DNA of 64,000 nt from Flaccisagitta enflata (Eukaryota; Chaetognatha; Sagittoidea; Aphragmophora), in assembly GCA_965153355.1 (NCBI GenBank), contig OZ231126.1:31558001-31622000 (forward strand). The letters run 5' to 3'. The position numbers and the translations under genes were made by a program. The notes under the pieces were generated by a model. That model was not told where the DNA came from. It made no database searches and saw only the letters and a program-made list of their open reading frames with translations. Below, one piece after another: positions 1-15,617 of this stretch (the first letter of the stretch is position 1; the number at the start of each line of letters is the position of its first letter).

Positions 1-125
1 CAAATCTCAGCCAAAAGACTAAAATCTAATTTCGAAGCTCAAATCCCACCTTCAAAGCTCTGATTCCACCTTTGATGCTTCAACCCAAGCCTCCATGCTC
101 AAATTCAAGCAGATTAGAGGCCTCT
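1..125. repeat. Degenerate ~21-bp minisatellite at window edge
   Basis: Repeated phrases of the form 'gctcaaatcccacctt' recur every 20 or so bases. The same degenerate unit (aggcccaaatcccagcctt) forms a longer block at 19650-19990, so this is an interspersed minisatellite family. The left end is cut by the window. Confidence 0.6.
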
Positions 126-505
126 TTAGGGCCACTGCCCCTCTCACTACCTGATCCTAACTTAGGGGGCGTTTCTACTTCTGGTTTTTATGGGCCACGG
201 AACTGTACTCCTTGCCGTGTCAGTCCGTCCATCCATCTGTCAGTCCATCAGTCACATTTTAGTCACTGGCTAAGCAACTCCATAGGAGGCTGTGAAGTTC
301 CATAACAAAAATTCTGAGCGACGCGGAATCCACTGAAATTCTGAGCATTACGGCCCCTGCCTAGGCACATTACAGCCCCGCCCACCTACAAACTGCCCCG
401 CATTTGGGCAAGAGCTTTTTGCAAAAACCACCGGTAAATGCCAAAAAATTTAATAGTGATGGGCTGACCAACAGGTATAGCGGGCTAAAGAGTGCATGCA
501 ACTTA
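126..505. other. Intergenic or intronic, no gene seen
   Basis: No credible coding frame or splice-flanked exon was found. The stretch near 355-425 (cccctgcc, cccgcccacc, tttgggca) resembles decayed interior sequence of the hairpin-bounded repeat family described at 54569-54751. It may lie in a downstream intron of the DNAAF9 gene. Confidence 0.4.
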
Positions 506-1097
506 CTATCTAGGAAATAAGTTTGGAAACACCTTCAAAAAGATATATCTTGACTGAGATTGAGATAAGTAAATAAAATTCATAAGTATTTCAAACTGCT
601 TAAAATAATCTACAATCTGAGCCTAATCTCGTTTCTGTGCATCAAACCGTTTAGAAATGCCACTAGTTTGAAGTTGATCATATACTTTTAAAAATGACAA
701 AATAAGTGGGAATTTTTTCTTCTTCTACCTTTCCATCTTTGAAATGCTCTCAAATTCATTTAAAGAGAGATAGAAACATGCGGATTGCATCACTGGTTAG
801 CTCTTGAGCTTTAGTTTTTTAATTCTATGGATTTTTAATCAGATTTCAAGAGGGAAGTAGCACAATTTTACTGCCAAAATGACTATTATCCACTATGTTT
901 ACCACAACTATTTCTGAGTTGTGATAAACTAACTAAACTCGCATGCCCTAAACTGGATTGAAGATTGTTTTTCTCTTTTGTTCTAGTTAATATGAATATA
1001 AAAATGATCAAACACGATTAGGTACAAAATTTTTTAGCACATGAAGGGAGAAAATTACTATCAACCCTAAGTGTTTCCAAACTTTTTTCCTAGATAG
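506..1097. mobile_element. TA-flanked terminal-inverted-repeat element, copy A
   Basis: The left end ctatctaggaaataagttt (506 on) and the right end (to 1097) are inverted copies for about 28 bases with one mismatch. Both ends are flanked by TA (504-505 and 1098-1099), as expected for a Tc1/mariner-type target duplication. The interior is AT-rich and non-coding, so the element is non-autonomous. Related ends occur at 16014-16620 and 61761-63719, defining a family. Confidence 0.75.
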
Positions 1098-1100
1098 TAA

Positions 1101-1373
1101 ACAAGGCCAAGTGAAGGCCAATAAGTGCACCTCGCTTGTTTAAGAATTTGTAAATGAACGTTTTTGATGAATGAATGAATAAATGAATGAAAGAATGAAT
1201 GAATGAATGAATGAATGAAATTGAATGTGGTGAGGCATGAAAGGTGATAGGAAGAAATACGTCAGAATCAGCCGTTTTGCGAATTTCTAACGTTTGCGTG
1301 ACCGACCGACCGACCAACCGACCGACCGACCAACCAACGGACATGACCTCTTACAGAAGTGCGAGGACGCACT
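1101..1373 (-). mobile_element. Hairpin-bounded element copy (minus)
   Basis: The 5' end on the minus strand is the perfect hairpin agtgcgtcctcgcact (forward 1358-1373). It is followed by a ttctgtaagagg motif and a GGTC/GGTT tract (forward 1300-1340 as gacc/aacc). The 3' end (forward 1101-1135) shows acaaggcc and ggcc arms plus agtgcacctc, an imperfect partner of the hairpin arm. A (GAAT)n microsatellite lies inside at 1167-1220. The copy begins immediately beside the TA-flanked element ending at 1097. Confidence 0.6.
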
Positions 1374-1414
1374 GAAAAACATACAGGATATAAATTTGCT
1401 AAATACACTTAAAA

Positions 1415-1607
1415 TAAAGCCGGGTACATGGCTAAGCTGCATGTGGGTGGGCGGGGGCAATCAATTAAATGGTTAACAAAGCATTCGGGCAGCAGCAGTA
1501 ATGCAATAACCCCCAAAAGCCAAAAAAACAGTGATACAGACCAACTGACCAATGGATGGACTGACAGACACCAATGGGCGCGACTGGTTACAGAGTTGCG
1601 TGCAACT
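1415..1607 (-). mobile_element. Hairpin-bounded element copy (minus), degraded
   Basis: The forward strand shows the 3'-type end gccgggtacatggc (1419-1432) and then gtgggtgggcgggggcaat, the reverse of the family's conserved cccctgcccaccc block. The 5' hairpin is agttgcgtgcaact at 1594-1607. The central tetranucleotide tract is short and diverged. Confidence 0.55.
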
Positions 1608-1877
1608 AAAAAAAAGAAAAAGTGATATACTAAAAGATGTCTGTCACCAACGCGGCGCAAGTGCCAAATAGTTGTAAGAATGAGAAAACTCAGTAGTAAG
1701 GAAAGCATTGCATAATCTCACTGCACTGGTTACTCCGCGACAGAGGGTTTCGTCATGCCAAGGCTGCAATATTTGACAATTCAACTCAGTGTGTCATGTC
1801 TTACCGACCGAGTATCTGATACATGACAGAATCTAAGAATTTAGATTGCCGAATCAACGTAGTGATTATGTACTTAC
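1608..1877 (-). other. Intron of DNAAF9-like gene (3' side not resolved)
   Basis: The intron starts at 1877 on the minus strand with the donor GTAAGT directly after codon AAA. No matching downstream exon is recognisable between here and position 1, so the remaining 3' exons are presumably beyond the window. Confidence 0.55.
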
Positions 1878-6915
<5,038 letters not shown>

Positions 6916-7471
6916 TTTAGATGATAATTCTGTAGACAGAGACAAAAAGAGAAATATATCTGCGTCTTGGGCAGTGTACTACTGTAACGGCGAAAGGTCG
7001 TCGAAGGAGTGTTTGTTTTTTTTCACCAATAGACAAACCGACCAACAGACATAGTGTGCCATGAAGTCGCGTACGCGTACACGCGACATACAATCCTGAA
7101 CACCTTGACACAAACAGTGAGGAAAGCCGACAAAGAAATTAATATTCTGTGGTGAGTAATTGTGTTTCTTGTCAACAAGAGATCTGTTTATTGCCTTATA
7201 CAGGCTTTACTGCTTCACTTTCTATGTTTATCAATATCCTTTGGAAAAAAATCGAGATTTGAAGAATCGAAGACTTTTTGATTTCCGCGAAGAAAAGTTG
7301 TTTTCCCTTTTTTTCATGAGGCGTTTTAGGAAGTTGGTCAGTTTTGGAAGCCAAATGAGACTACGTATGAAATTAATAGCTAAGAAAGAGCTAATTCTCC
7401 TCTTTCAGATGACGCCAAGCAGAATTATGTTCAATCAATAGTTTTGGAGCTATGATTTTTTTAATCTTTTT
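6916..7471. other. Upstream region of DNAAF9-like gene
   Basis: There is no coding sequence. A plausible splice acceptor on minus (polypyrimidine then ctacag, about 6933-6955) suggests a 5' UTR exon further up. A truncated hairpin-bounded element (minus) sits at 7022-7087, with hairpin arms agtcgcgt and acgcgac and short gacc/aacc words. No TATA box or other core promoter motif is convincing. Confidence 0.45.
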
Positions 7472-8535
7472 AGATGCGTCCTCGCATCTCTATAAGAGGG
7501 AATGTCCGTCGGTCGGTTGGTCGGTTGGTTACACATTCATCACAATCCACTATATCCATGCCATATCACATATAAATCACAAGAAAACCACACCATATCA
7601 TTTTTAGATGCGTCCTCGCATCTCTATAAGAGGGCATGTCTGTTCGTTGGTTGGTCGGTCGGTTGGTTACACATTCATCATAATCCACTATATCCATGCC
7701 ATATCACATATAAATCACAAGCAAACCACACCATATCATTTTTAGTTGCGGAAACGCAACTCTATAAGAGGCTCTGTCCGTCCGTTGGTTGGTTGGTCGG
7801 TCGGTCGGTCGGTCGGTCGATCCGTCGGTGAGCACGAGTCAAAAAGTGTGGAAACGCGCACTTCCGCTCCTGCCCACCCGTCCACAACTGGTGGCCGTGT
7901 ATCCGGCCTTGTTAAATGCGCCACGCATCTCTGGAGTAACCCCATTACCATATTTCTTCATATTATATTCCTATTTTATATCAGTGCCAGCCCCCATCCC
8001 ACCTACCATAGGGTTTCATTTTTTTATTTCATTAAAATTCATGAACTTTATCTCATTGATCTAATGATTATCTTTCATATCAGCTTTGACTTTCAAACCT
8101 GTCATCTTAAGATTATGATGCACAATTTGTAGCCCTATAAAAGCAAACCTTTCTAGATCTTAATGAATTTTTTGTGTCATTTTCTGTAGTAAGATTATCT
8201 ATAATAAAAGATATTTTTACTGCTTTATGCAAACGTCACTATATCAGATAGGTTCATAAACTGGATCAATAAAGCAGAGCATGATTATCTATATCAAAGA
8301 AGCCACTTTTAAGGATATTAAAGTAGAACCATCAAGTAAAACCATATAAAGGAAGACATATAAAGTAAGGTCACATAAAGCGTTAACATAAGTAAAATCA
8401 TATGAAATGGCACTTCATACAATAAGACCCTAAATGTGAAACTATTATAAAAGACAATTCAAAGTATGACCATATAAAAAAAGAACATATACAACATAAA
8501 CAAAGATGAGGACGCATCGTTGGCCTACTTGGCCT
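7472..8535 (+). mobile_element. Hairpin-bounded element, long copy with nested copies
   Basis: The 5' hairpin is agatgcg-tcct-cgcatct (7472-7489), followed by ctataagaggg and a TCGG/TTGG tract. The 3' end gaggacgcatc (8508-8518) is the perfect 11-base complement of gatgcgtcctc at 7473-7483. It is followed by ggcctacttggcc and ttgttt. The first 134 bases are duplicated in tandem (second hairpin at 7606-7623), and a different subtype is nested at 7746-7913. The rest is AT-rich non-coding sequence with accatataaag-like words. Confidence 0.7.
7746..7913 (+). mobile_element. Hairpin-bounded element, nested copy
   Basis: The 5' hairpin is agttgcg-gaaa-cgcaact (7746-7763), followed by ctataagagg and a (TCGG)n/(TTGG)n tract at 7784-7825. 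The conserved interior is ctcctgcccacccgtcc. The 3' partner tccacaact pairs with the first arm with one mismatch. The terminal hairpin is ggccgtgtatccggcc (7893-7908), then ttgtt. Confidence 0.75.
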
Positions 8536-8671
8536 TGTTTTATTTTTCCGCATTTTTCGCGTTTTCCCGAAAAACAAGGAATTGAGTTAGTTGAAGTCTA
8601 CTTGAAGTTTGAAATGTCCCAGGTGGTAATTGTGCATCCTGGCAGCACAGTATCTCTCTCATTTCAACTAA

Positions 8672-8850
8672 GGACTCTATGAGAGGCTTTGTCTGTCAGT
8701 CCATCCATCAGTCTGTTGGTCCGTCTGTCCGTCCGAGTTGAAAAGTGGAAAAACAAGCAGTCTAGATGCTTGTGCGTGGGGGTTGGGGTGTGGATGGGGG
8801 TTGGATGCCCCTGTCCGCAACGATATTGTTACCCCGTGTTATATGTTTTT
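8672..8850 (+). mobile_element. Hairpin-bounded element copy, 5' hairpin decayed
   Basis: The ctctatgagaggctttgtc motif is followed by gtccgtc words and the interior gggggttggatgcccctg. The 3' end tccgcaacgatattgttacc matches the subtype whose intact form is the minus copy at 13617-13851. Only a remnant of the first hairpin (caactaagga) is left. Confidence 0.5.
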
Positions 8851-8879
8851 CTCTGTTTCTCTATCTGTCTCTCTCTTCC

Positions 8880-8899
8880 CCTATGTCTCTCTCTCCCCC

Positions 8900-8982
<83 letters not shown>
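8880..8982. repeat. (CT)n microsatellite
   Basis: Pure CT dinucleotides, preceded by CTGT tetranucleotides. Long reading frames of Ser-Leu across it are repeat artefacts. Confidence 0.9.
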
Positions 8983-8985
<3 letters not shown>

Positions 8986-9942
8986 TCTCAGCATTTACGA
9001 CTTTTTTCCTACGGCGATTAGCCGCCTTTATTGGTATATAATCTTGTGAGTTTCAAACCAGAAATTGATGGATTTCAAGTGCTCTCGTTTCCAAACCACC
9101 CAAAAAAATAAAAGAGTAAAAAGGTGACAATTTTGTTCAAAATTCTGGCGTTCATAGCGACAACCGTTGGCATGCATCTTTTGTTCTCATTTGTAAGTTT
9201 TTAAGGGAATAGCCCTCCTTCATTTTAGGAACTGAGGCATGTTAAAAAAAAAACAAAAGAATCGACTCAATACTACAGCTATAGGGACGCATTATTTTAA
9301 AGCCAGCATTGAAATACAGCTGAACCCCGCAATAACGGATGTCAAGGGACCAACGAATTATGTTTGCATAAGGCAGATTTCTCGCATCACTAATAAAAGT
9401 TTTAAAAAAAGTGATGCTGGTCACAAACTGACAACACCTCTGTGGATGGATAGGCACAGCAAAAAACTTCCATCCATACCCTCCCCAACCCCATGCTTAC
9501 TCACACAGACTGACATTGTCCGACAATCAGCACTGCAGCATCATAAATGCGTGTTTTTACCCTTTTCAACTCAATCATCACGGACCAACATATGATGGAC
9601 GGACAAAGCCTGTTAAAGAGTTACATGTTAAAAGGAATAACATGAAGACCCAGATTAAGTATCCATTATCTCCTTAATAAGGCACTTCGAACCTTAGTTA
9701 AATTTCATAAATTGATGTACTGAGGTCATTTACATAAAAGAATTCAATAAGAGATGATTTTTCCACAAGTGTGGGTTCATTATCAAATATTAAACCTCGT
9801 CAGCAACAACATCAGCTCACTGAAGAGACTTTTTAATGTCTTAAGTAGCCTGACAGGGGTTAATTCAGACCTGCTAATATAGTTTAGTCAATCAAATCAC
9901 TGGAGTAAATCAGTGTTTAAAATTCTGCCCTAATCACTGCTC
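8983..9942. other. Non-coding, nothing recognised
   Basis: AT-rich single-copy-looking sequence. Near 9420-9600 there is a degraded minus-type hairpin-bounded-element interior (ccaacgg/gacgg words, ctgttaaagagtt). No supported exon. Confidence 0.4.
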
Positions 9943-10833
9943 TTGGTTTCGTTAAAGCGAGGTGTAACTGTACCCCCAGCCAGCAGCGTTCCAGAATGGA
10001 CGTCATATGATGGTTCAGGTGGGTTGGGTAGTTTCCATCGTTTTGAAGAAAACCGGAAAAGAAGAGAAGAAAGGAGGAGAGAGATAGAGGAGAAGGAAAG
10101 GTCCAGAAAGGAGAAACAAGAAAAACAGCAGGAAGCATATGAGAAGGTGCAGAATAAGAAAGGAGAAAGGAGGGAAGCATTAGAAAAGAAATGGAAGGCG
10201 GAAGAGGATTTAAAAAGAAAAGACGAAGAATTGGAAGAAAGCAAGAGAAAACTATGGGAGGCGAAAAATGGCAGACCCGCGGCAGGCACGCATCGCTGGG
10301 GTCACCAACGTGAAGACGGTCAGCGATACCAACAGCATCACCACGAGGGCGATCAACGTCAACAACATCGCTCCATCTCCTCCGCCTCTTCTACTCACAG
10401 CGTGAGGGCGTCTCGATCCCGATCCCCACCCCGTGCCCACCATCAACAACGCCAACCGCGACCAATCAACCGACGTGGAGATGAACAACAGCAACAACAG
10501 CAACAACAACAAAGTCAACGACATCAACAACAGCGACATCAACAACAGCGACATCAACAACAGGAACAATCGCAACACGAAAATCGACTAAGGTCGAGAT
10601 CAAATCTCAGCCGTCAGTCTCAACATGACAACGGCCAGCAACAACAGGAGCAAAGGGAGGAAATGCCGCCGCCGCCGCCGCCGAGACGAGAACAACAACA
10701 ACAGCAGCGGCAGCAACAGTCAGATGAGGTCGCGGAGCTTAGAGCGGAAATGACGAACTTCATGTCGGAAATCCGCGAAGCGATGGCCTCCGCTGCACGA
10801 CCACCAACAGATCGTCAAGCGGAGAGACAATGA
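9943..10833 (+). CDS. Hypothetical charged coiled-coil and Gln-rich reading frame
   Basis: The frame stays open for about 296 codons but has no ATG near its start (first codon TTG), so it is an internal exon, a decayed gene or a transposon gag-like frame. The first 110 residues are very rich in Glu, Lys and Arg and look like a continuous coiled coil. The middle is Arg/Ser/His-rich, then come Gln-rich runs, a short polyPro tract and a C-terminal helix (EVAELRAEMTNFMSEI). The layout resembles the third frame of the BEL/Pao element at 26491-28602 (charged coiled coil then low complexity), but I see no clear sequence identity. Function unknown. Confidence 0.35.
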   Translation: MVSLKRGVTVPPASSVPEWTSYDGSGGLGSFHRFEENRKRREERRREIEEKERSRKEKQEKQQEAYEKVQNKKGERREALEKKWKAEEDLKRKDEELEESKRKLWEAKNGRPAAGTHRWGHQREDGQRYQQHHHEGDQRQQHRSISSASSTHSVRASRSRSPPRAHHQQRQPRPINRRGDEQQQQQQQQQSQRHQQQRHQQQRHQQQEQSQHENRLRSRSNLSRQSQHDNGQQQQEQREEMPPPPPPRREQQQQQRQQQSDEVAELRAEMTNFMSEIREAMASAARPPTDRQAERQ

Positions 10834-11600
10834 GAAATGGAGAAAGAATCGGAACAATAGGAGTGGACAATGTGCTGAAAATGGACAGTAGGGGAGGGGA
10901 ACCGTGTAAATTTCGCAGTGGGACTTTTTTAGAATGTAGATAACGTGAACTTGATGATCTCCAGACCAACAGACGTTTCGTCTTTCTTTGCTGGAGCAAC
11001 TTGAACTTGAACATGAACTTGAATGTTTGCATCAATCAGTACCAAATCCACAAAGATAAGCTTTTTATAAATTTTCTCTCGCTTTTTGAAGAAAATTTTT
11101 CATAACCGATCTCAAGCTCCTACACGATATAGAATTAGCCACCGTTAGCCAATCCCTGAAATGTAGTATTCTCTTGTAAAGCGTATCATCTGAAATAATG
11201 AACCTCACTCTTTTAATTGTTTTATTTACTTTTGATTAATTTCTTTTCCTGCTCTGGCTGATCAAAATACTTGTCTGAATGGGTTATCCAATAAAGATTG
11301 CAGTAGAGTATTTTTTTTCTTCTCAGCCTAAGGAGTGACAGACTTTTCTAGTTTTCAATCTAAAAAAAAATGATCTTGAAAAAAAAATCGAATCTGGCTA
11401 AGATTAAGACAATATAAGCTTCACCTAAGCAACGAGTGTTCTGAGAATTCTCCTATGGTAACTGTTTTTGTAAGTTTTGTACAACTGTCGGAAAAAATGA
11501 ATGATTCCCCGCACGATTTTGTTTTTCTTTCCGAATCCTCCGCCAGAGCGAATTTAATTCGAAGAGCTTAAGGCCATAATACATAAAACCCAGCCAACCC
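10834..11600. other. Non-coding, nothing recognised
   Basis: AT-rich sequence after the charged reading frame. Short repeats of cttgaacttgaacatgaac occur near 10995. No exon, RNA gene or transposon end was identified. Confidence 0.4.
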
Positions 11601-11605
11601 TTAGA

Positions 11606-11690
11606 CCTAAAGCTAACCCTGTCCCTAACCCTAACCCTAAAACTATCCCCAACCCTGACCCTAACCCTAAACTTACCCCTTACCCTTATT
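11606..11690. repeat. Interstitial telomere-like (CCCTAA)n tract
   Basis: About a dozen degenerate ccctaa units (ccctaaccctaaccctaa with variants such as ccctgacc). This is the metazoan telomere repeat TTAGGG read on the opposite strand. Flanks are not subtelomeric in any obvious way. Confidence 0.75.
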
Positions 11691-11699
11691 TAGAAAACC

Positions 11700-12330
11700 G
11701 CTTAAAAAGTCTTAAAAACAAAAGATCACAGATGATCCTACATTTGCACCCAACTGGCAACTGATCTCAAATTCCTAATGAACGCCCAACAAAACAAAGC
11801 TTTGAAGAACTTTTTAATTAAAAGGTAGAAAGCAACACCTGATGATGTGGTTTAGATAGCCGTTCATCTCAGCCTTCTTGCGTGCGAGTGTAACAAGCAT
11901 TGACACAAAATTTGAACGAACAAAAACTAATAAAAGGTTGACAAAATCAACACACCTTGCAGCTTGAGCTTGAGCTTCAGCTATATCACTTATCAGTGAT
12001 GACAACATTACAATAACTAGAGAAATGAATGCAACCCTAGGTAGGGCTGAGCTGGGCTTGACAACCCGTACATCAAACGCATTGGAGGAAGAAATAGTGA
12101 GGTTGCTTCAGAGTCGTGGTGGTAGAGGCAGATGAACGATGTTTAAAGACATACACGGTAGACTAAAATTGAACAATTTCAACCAAAGAGTTTGTATAAA
12201 TTAAAACCAACAAACGGCATTAACATTACAACGATGATAGAAATAAATACGACATTCAGGCAGCAAAGACCCTTAAAAGATGCTAAGCTGTGTTGCCACC
12301 AAAATCCGTGAGCCACAATCGCCTCACGAC
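11700..12330. other. Unresolved region with weak duplicate
   Basis: A segment near 12031-12130 (ctaggtagggctgagctggg onward) resembles 12341-12440 at low identity, suggesting an old local duplication. A 64-codon minus frame (11814-12008) with AEAQAQAARCVDFVN looks protein-like but has no supporting partner exon. Confidence 0.3.
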
Positions 12331-12428
12331 TCAAATGATGAACACTAGGGTGGGCCAACGCAGCTGCTTGAAGACCAGAACATCGCACGCATTGGGGGTA
12401 AAAGAAATAAGACTGTTTTGAGGGGTTT

Positions 12429-12653
12429 GTGGTGGGGGTGTTGGAAGAGAAGGAGGAAGACAAACAATTAAGGGCCAAGTTGCAGGTGGAAGTGAACCAA
12501 GAAACAGCTCGAGGCAAAAAGGTGAATGTATCGAGTGTTGACGCAGCGTTTGAGGTCGTTTTCGGAGCGCTTCTAACCCGCAGCCACGAGGAGGAGGAGG
12601 AGGAGGAGGAGGAGGAGGAGGAGGAAGAGGTTTTCGAGGCATGGAGAGTCTGA
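12429..12653 (+). other. Short acidic reading frame, coding status doubtful
   Basis: A 74-codon frame ends in a (GAG)n-encoded polyGlu run (12586-12632). The pre-repeat part (KLQVEVNQETARGKKVNVSS) is not low complexity. There is no splice site or neighbour that supports a gene, so it is recorded as doubtful. Confidence 0.2.
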
Positions 12654-12940
12654 GGAGTGACTTGTGCCTTGAGCCAATTCCAAGTGGAGGTGAAGACTGA
12701 GAAGCGGAGATTTGGTTTATTTTTGACTCGAGAAATCGCAGGGAAACGCCTGAAGGGATGTTGGGAAGTGTGCGGTTGTGTGTGTGGGGGGGGGGGGGAC
12801 AAAGTGAATTTAAATCCGGGTGTCGGGTGATACGATCTGTGAAAGTAAACGTCTTGATAGTCCAAAGTGACTCTAGACCATAACCAGATCCCATTGTCAG
12901 TGCATTCAAAACAACAAATAACGATGCACATTATCTGATT

Positions 12941-13083
12941 AATCAATAATGTAATTATGTGATTACGTAATTATGTAATTATGTAATCATGTAATTATGT
13001 AATTATGTTATTATGTGATTATGTAATTATGAAATTATGTAATTTTGTAATTATGCAATTTTGTAATTATGTAAATATATGTG
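12941..13083. repeat. Short AT-rich minisatellite, unit about 9 bp
   Basis: Units of taattatg(t) repeat about 15 times with variants (gattatgt, aatcatgt). The block ends just before 'atatgtgtagagg'. Confidence 0.85.
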
Positions 13084-13211
13084 TAGAGGTAGGACGGAGC
13101 ACGCGACTGTTACTCTTTAGCCAATGGCTTGTCTTTCTGTTCCTTCGCCGTTTGCCTGTTGTGTACTTCTTTTTTTATCGGTAGCACCAATTTAACGAGT
13201 ATTGATCAATC

Positions 13212-13350
<139 letters not shown>

Positions 13351-13616
13351 CAACAGGGATGGATGGAATAATTAGCTCATCTGTTTGACCTAGTAACTAT
13401 CATTGTTAATGCTTTCAATATTTATATCATAGATTGCTAATCTCCATAAGAATCACAACTTGAGCGCAGAGATTCTATTTGATGCTGAAAAATATTTGCT
13501 CATCGCCAAAAGAATCAGTATTTGAGCGCTGAAAATCAGATAGGGGAAGAGAAAATTGGATGAGACAATAGAAAATAGAATTGGGAAACCCATCAATCGA
13601 AGTACCACGCGCATAA

Positions 13617-13851
13617 AAACAAGCGACGCGGGGTCACAATATCGTTGTGGACGGGTTGGCAGGGACATCCAACCCCCAGCCTCACCCCAACCACGCCCCT
13701 AACCCCCCTCCAACACACACACACAAACAATTCCATCTGCAGCATCCTAAATACGCGTTGTTCGCGTTTTCAACTTGAGTGTGACGGACCAACGGACGGA
13801 CCAACAGACGGACGGACGGACAGCCTCTCAAAGAGTTGCGTTTCCGCAACT
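13617..13851 (-). mobile_element. Hairpin-bounded element copy (minus)
   Basis: The right end, forward 13834-13851, is the hairpin agttgcg-tttc-cgcaact. Next to it are gacc/gacgg tracts, forward 13790-13822. The left (3') end has a different terminal hairpin, cacaa-tatcg-ttgtg (13635-13649), flanked by aaacaagcg. The interior, on minus, carries gggggttggatg as in the copy at 8672. Confidence 0.65.
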
Positions 13852-13854
13852 AAA

Positions 13855-13935
13855 AAACAAGGCCGGATACATGTCTACCTAAGTCGCGTGCGATCGGTAG
13901 GGTTCGGACCCCCAATCGCGGATAGGTAGGCAGGG
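13855..13935 (-). mobile_element. Hairpin-bounded element, 3' fragment (minus)
   Basis: The forward strand reads aacaaggccggatacatg, then agtcgcgtgcg and a trace of the conserved interior. Only the 3' end is present. It abuts the preceding copy head to tail. Confidence 0.5.
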
Positions 13936-15061
13936 GCTCTAGAGAAAAACTGCTCACACTTGATTAAAATTCTAGAATGTTTGAAAGATATTCATAAGAT
14001 ATCTCATTTCAAAATCATCAGTTTTAGTATTGACAAAGTACTACCCTGGATCTAAGTTCATCGCAATTCTTATATTAGCATTTATAACAATCAATAAATT
14101 TCATGAAAAAAAATGGAGATGTGTTGAACCTATTTAAAAAAATCCTACATATGTCGCAATCTACATTGATCTATGTTTAGCCAAATTTTCATGACTACAT
14201 GTATGTTTAGCGTAAACAAGCGTGCTTCAACAATGCGATTAAATTGTCTCTAAGATTGGAAGTTTATAAGACCACGCCCTTATTGGATTGTGGCACATGA
14301 AAATAGTTAAGTAATATTTTCTTAGTTTGTTATCATCATAAAAACAAGGCTGCATTCAATATCAAAAATATCAAGGAAAGGGTAACAAAGCTAGGTAGTT
14401 ATACTTTTGAAACATCTAACCATTGCACTGCTGTCTGGTAAAAAAAAGTGTTGACCCAAAATTGCAACTGAACAAATTGATCATGACATTTATGCTCTTC
14501 AACCGATTTCAAGGGCCAAAATGTCAAAATATCAAAATAAAACGAGTTATCTCTGACTCCTAATTGCAAGAATTTATCAGATAAAGAAATGTAACGTTTC
14601 TTATGCCATGAGTGGGCCAGTCACATGAATAAAACACTGAAAATTTTCTAAATACTTTGGATTGTAGTGACCTAAAATACGGTCCCTGCCCACCAGCACG
14701 CGACAGCATTGTTGTTTTTGTGGGACACCCAATTTTCTGACTTTATATTTAACGCTTAAGTATAATATTTCTTCCATTTTCGTATTTACGTCATTTCATC
14801 CAAGTTTTCTTGTTTGTTCTGAAACTTCAACCAAATCGGGAAAGAAAAGGCAGTGGTTTGTAGATTTGGTACATTTTAGTCGACACACACTATCACATCA
14901 CTATCACTATCACATTATCCATTACTGTATTGATACAGCTACCGATCTTCAGAGATCAAGGGTCCATTAGTATCAGTATCACCAATAACAGGTGCGGTAT
15001 AGGATTTCATTAAATAGTTTGTATCCATTGGTATTTTTTTTCGGCAGCTAACCCCACAGTT
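13936..15061. other. Non-coding, nothing recognised
   Basis: AT-rich. A small relic of the hairpin-bounded family (ccctgcccaccagcacgcg, about 14686-14707) and tcactatcacat repeats near 14890-14920 are the only structures noted. Confidence 0.4.
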
Positions 15062-15252
15062 AAAACATAACACCCCGCTTTGTCGGTGCCTCCGTCTGTC
15101 GGTCCGTCCATCCGTACGTCCGTCACACTTTACTTTTCCTGCGTTTATGGTTTTTTTGGCTATACCGCTCCTGCCCAAATGCTCCACTGACCTCAAATAT
15201 GGCCCCTGCCCACCGGCACGCGACTGAGGTAGCCGTGTATCCGGCCTTGTTT
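15062..15252 (+). mobile_element. Hairpin-bounded element copy, 5' hairpin lost
   Basis: It starts accccgctttgtcggtgcc, followed by gtccgtcc words, the interior cgctcctgcccaaatg and cccctgcccacc, then ggcacgcgact and the terminal hairpin-like tagccgtgtatccggcc with ttgttt. It ends about 140 bases upstream of the start codon at 15392. Confidence 0.6.
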
Positions 15253-15391
15253 CTGTTTTTGGCGGATTTCTGTGATCGCCAATTAAAGGAGAAAAAAAAT
15301 GTCTTGAAAGGACTAAAATTTGATGATAATAATAGGTGATTTTTATTATAGCAGATTATAACTGAATACTTTTTTCTGTGAATAAGTGGAA

Positions 15392-15617
15392 ATGGCAGAT
15401 ACACAAGATTGGTCAAGCTTGCTCAAGACATGGAACGACGCCATGGTTTTCAATGAGCATACTTCATTGGTGGCCACAATAGCCTTGATATCGTTTTACA
15501 TAGTGTGTTTTGTACTGATGGCCTTTTGGAGGAACAAAATCATCAGCCACGCATTCATGATCAAATCTATGATTTTTACGACGAAGATTTCAATAGATAT
15601 TGCCCAACACCATAAAG
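15392..15617 (+). CDS. Membrane protein exon 1
   Basis: It encodes the N-terminal 75 residues, starting MADTQDWSSLL, with one strongly hydrophobic segment (residues 26-46). The donor AAAG|GTTAGT fits consensus. Confidence 0.7.

Noticed and set aside
1294-1625. Small plus frames with PTDQPTDRPT
   Set aside because: Tetranucleotide core of a hairpin-bounded element.
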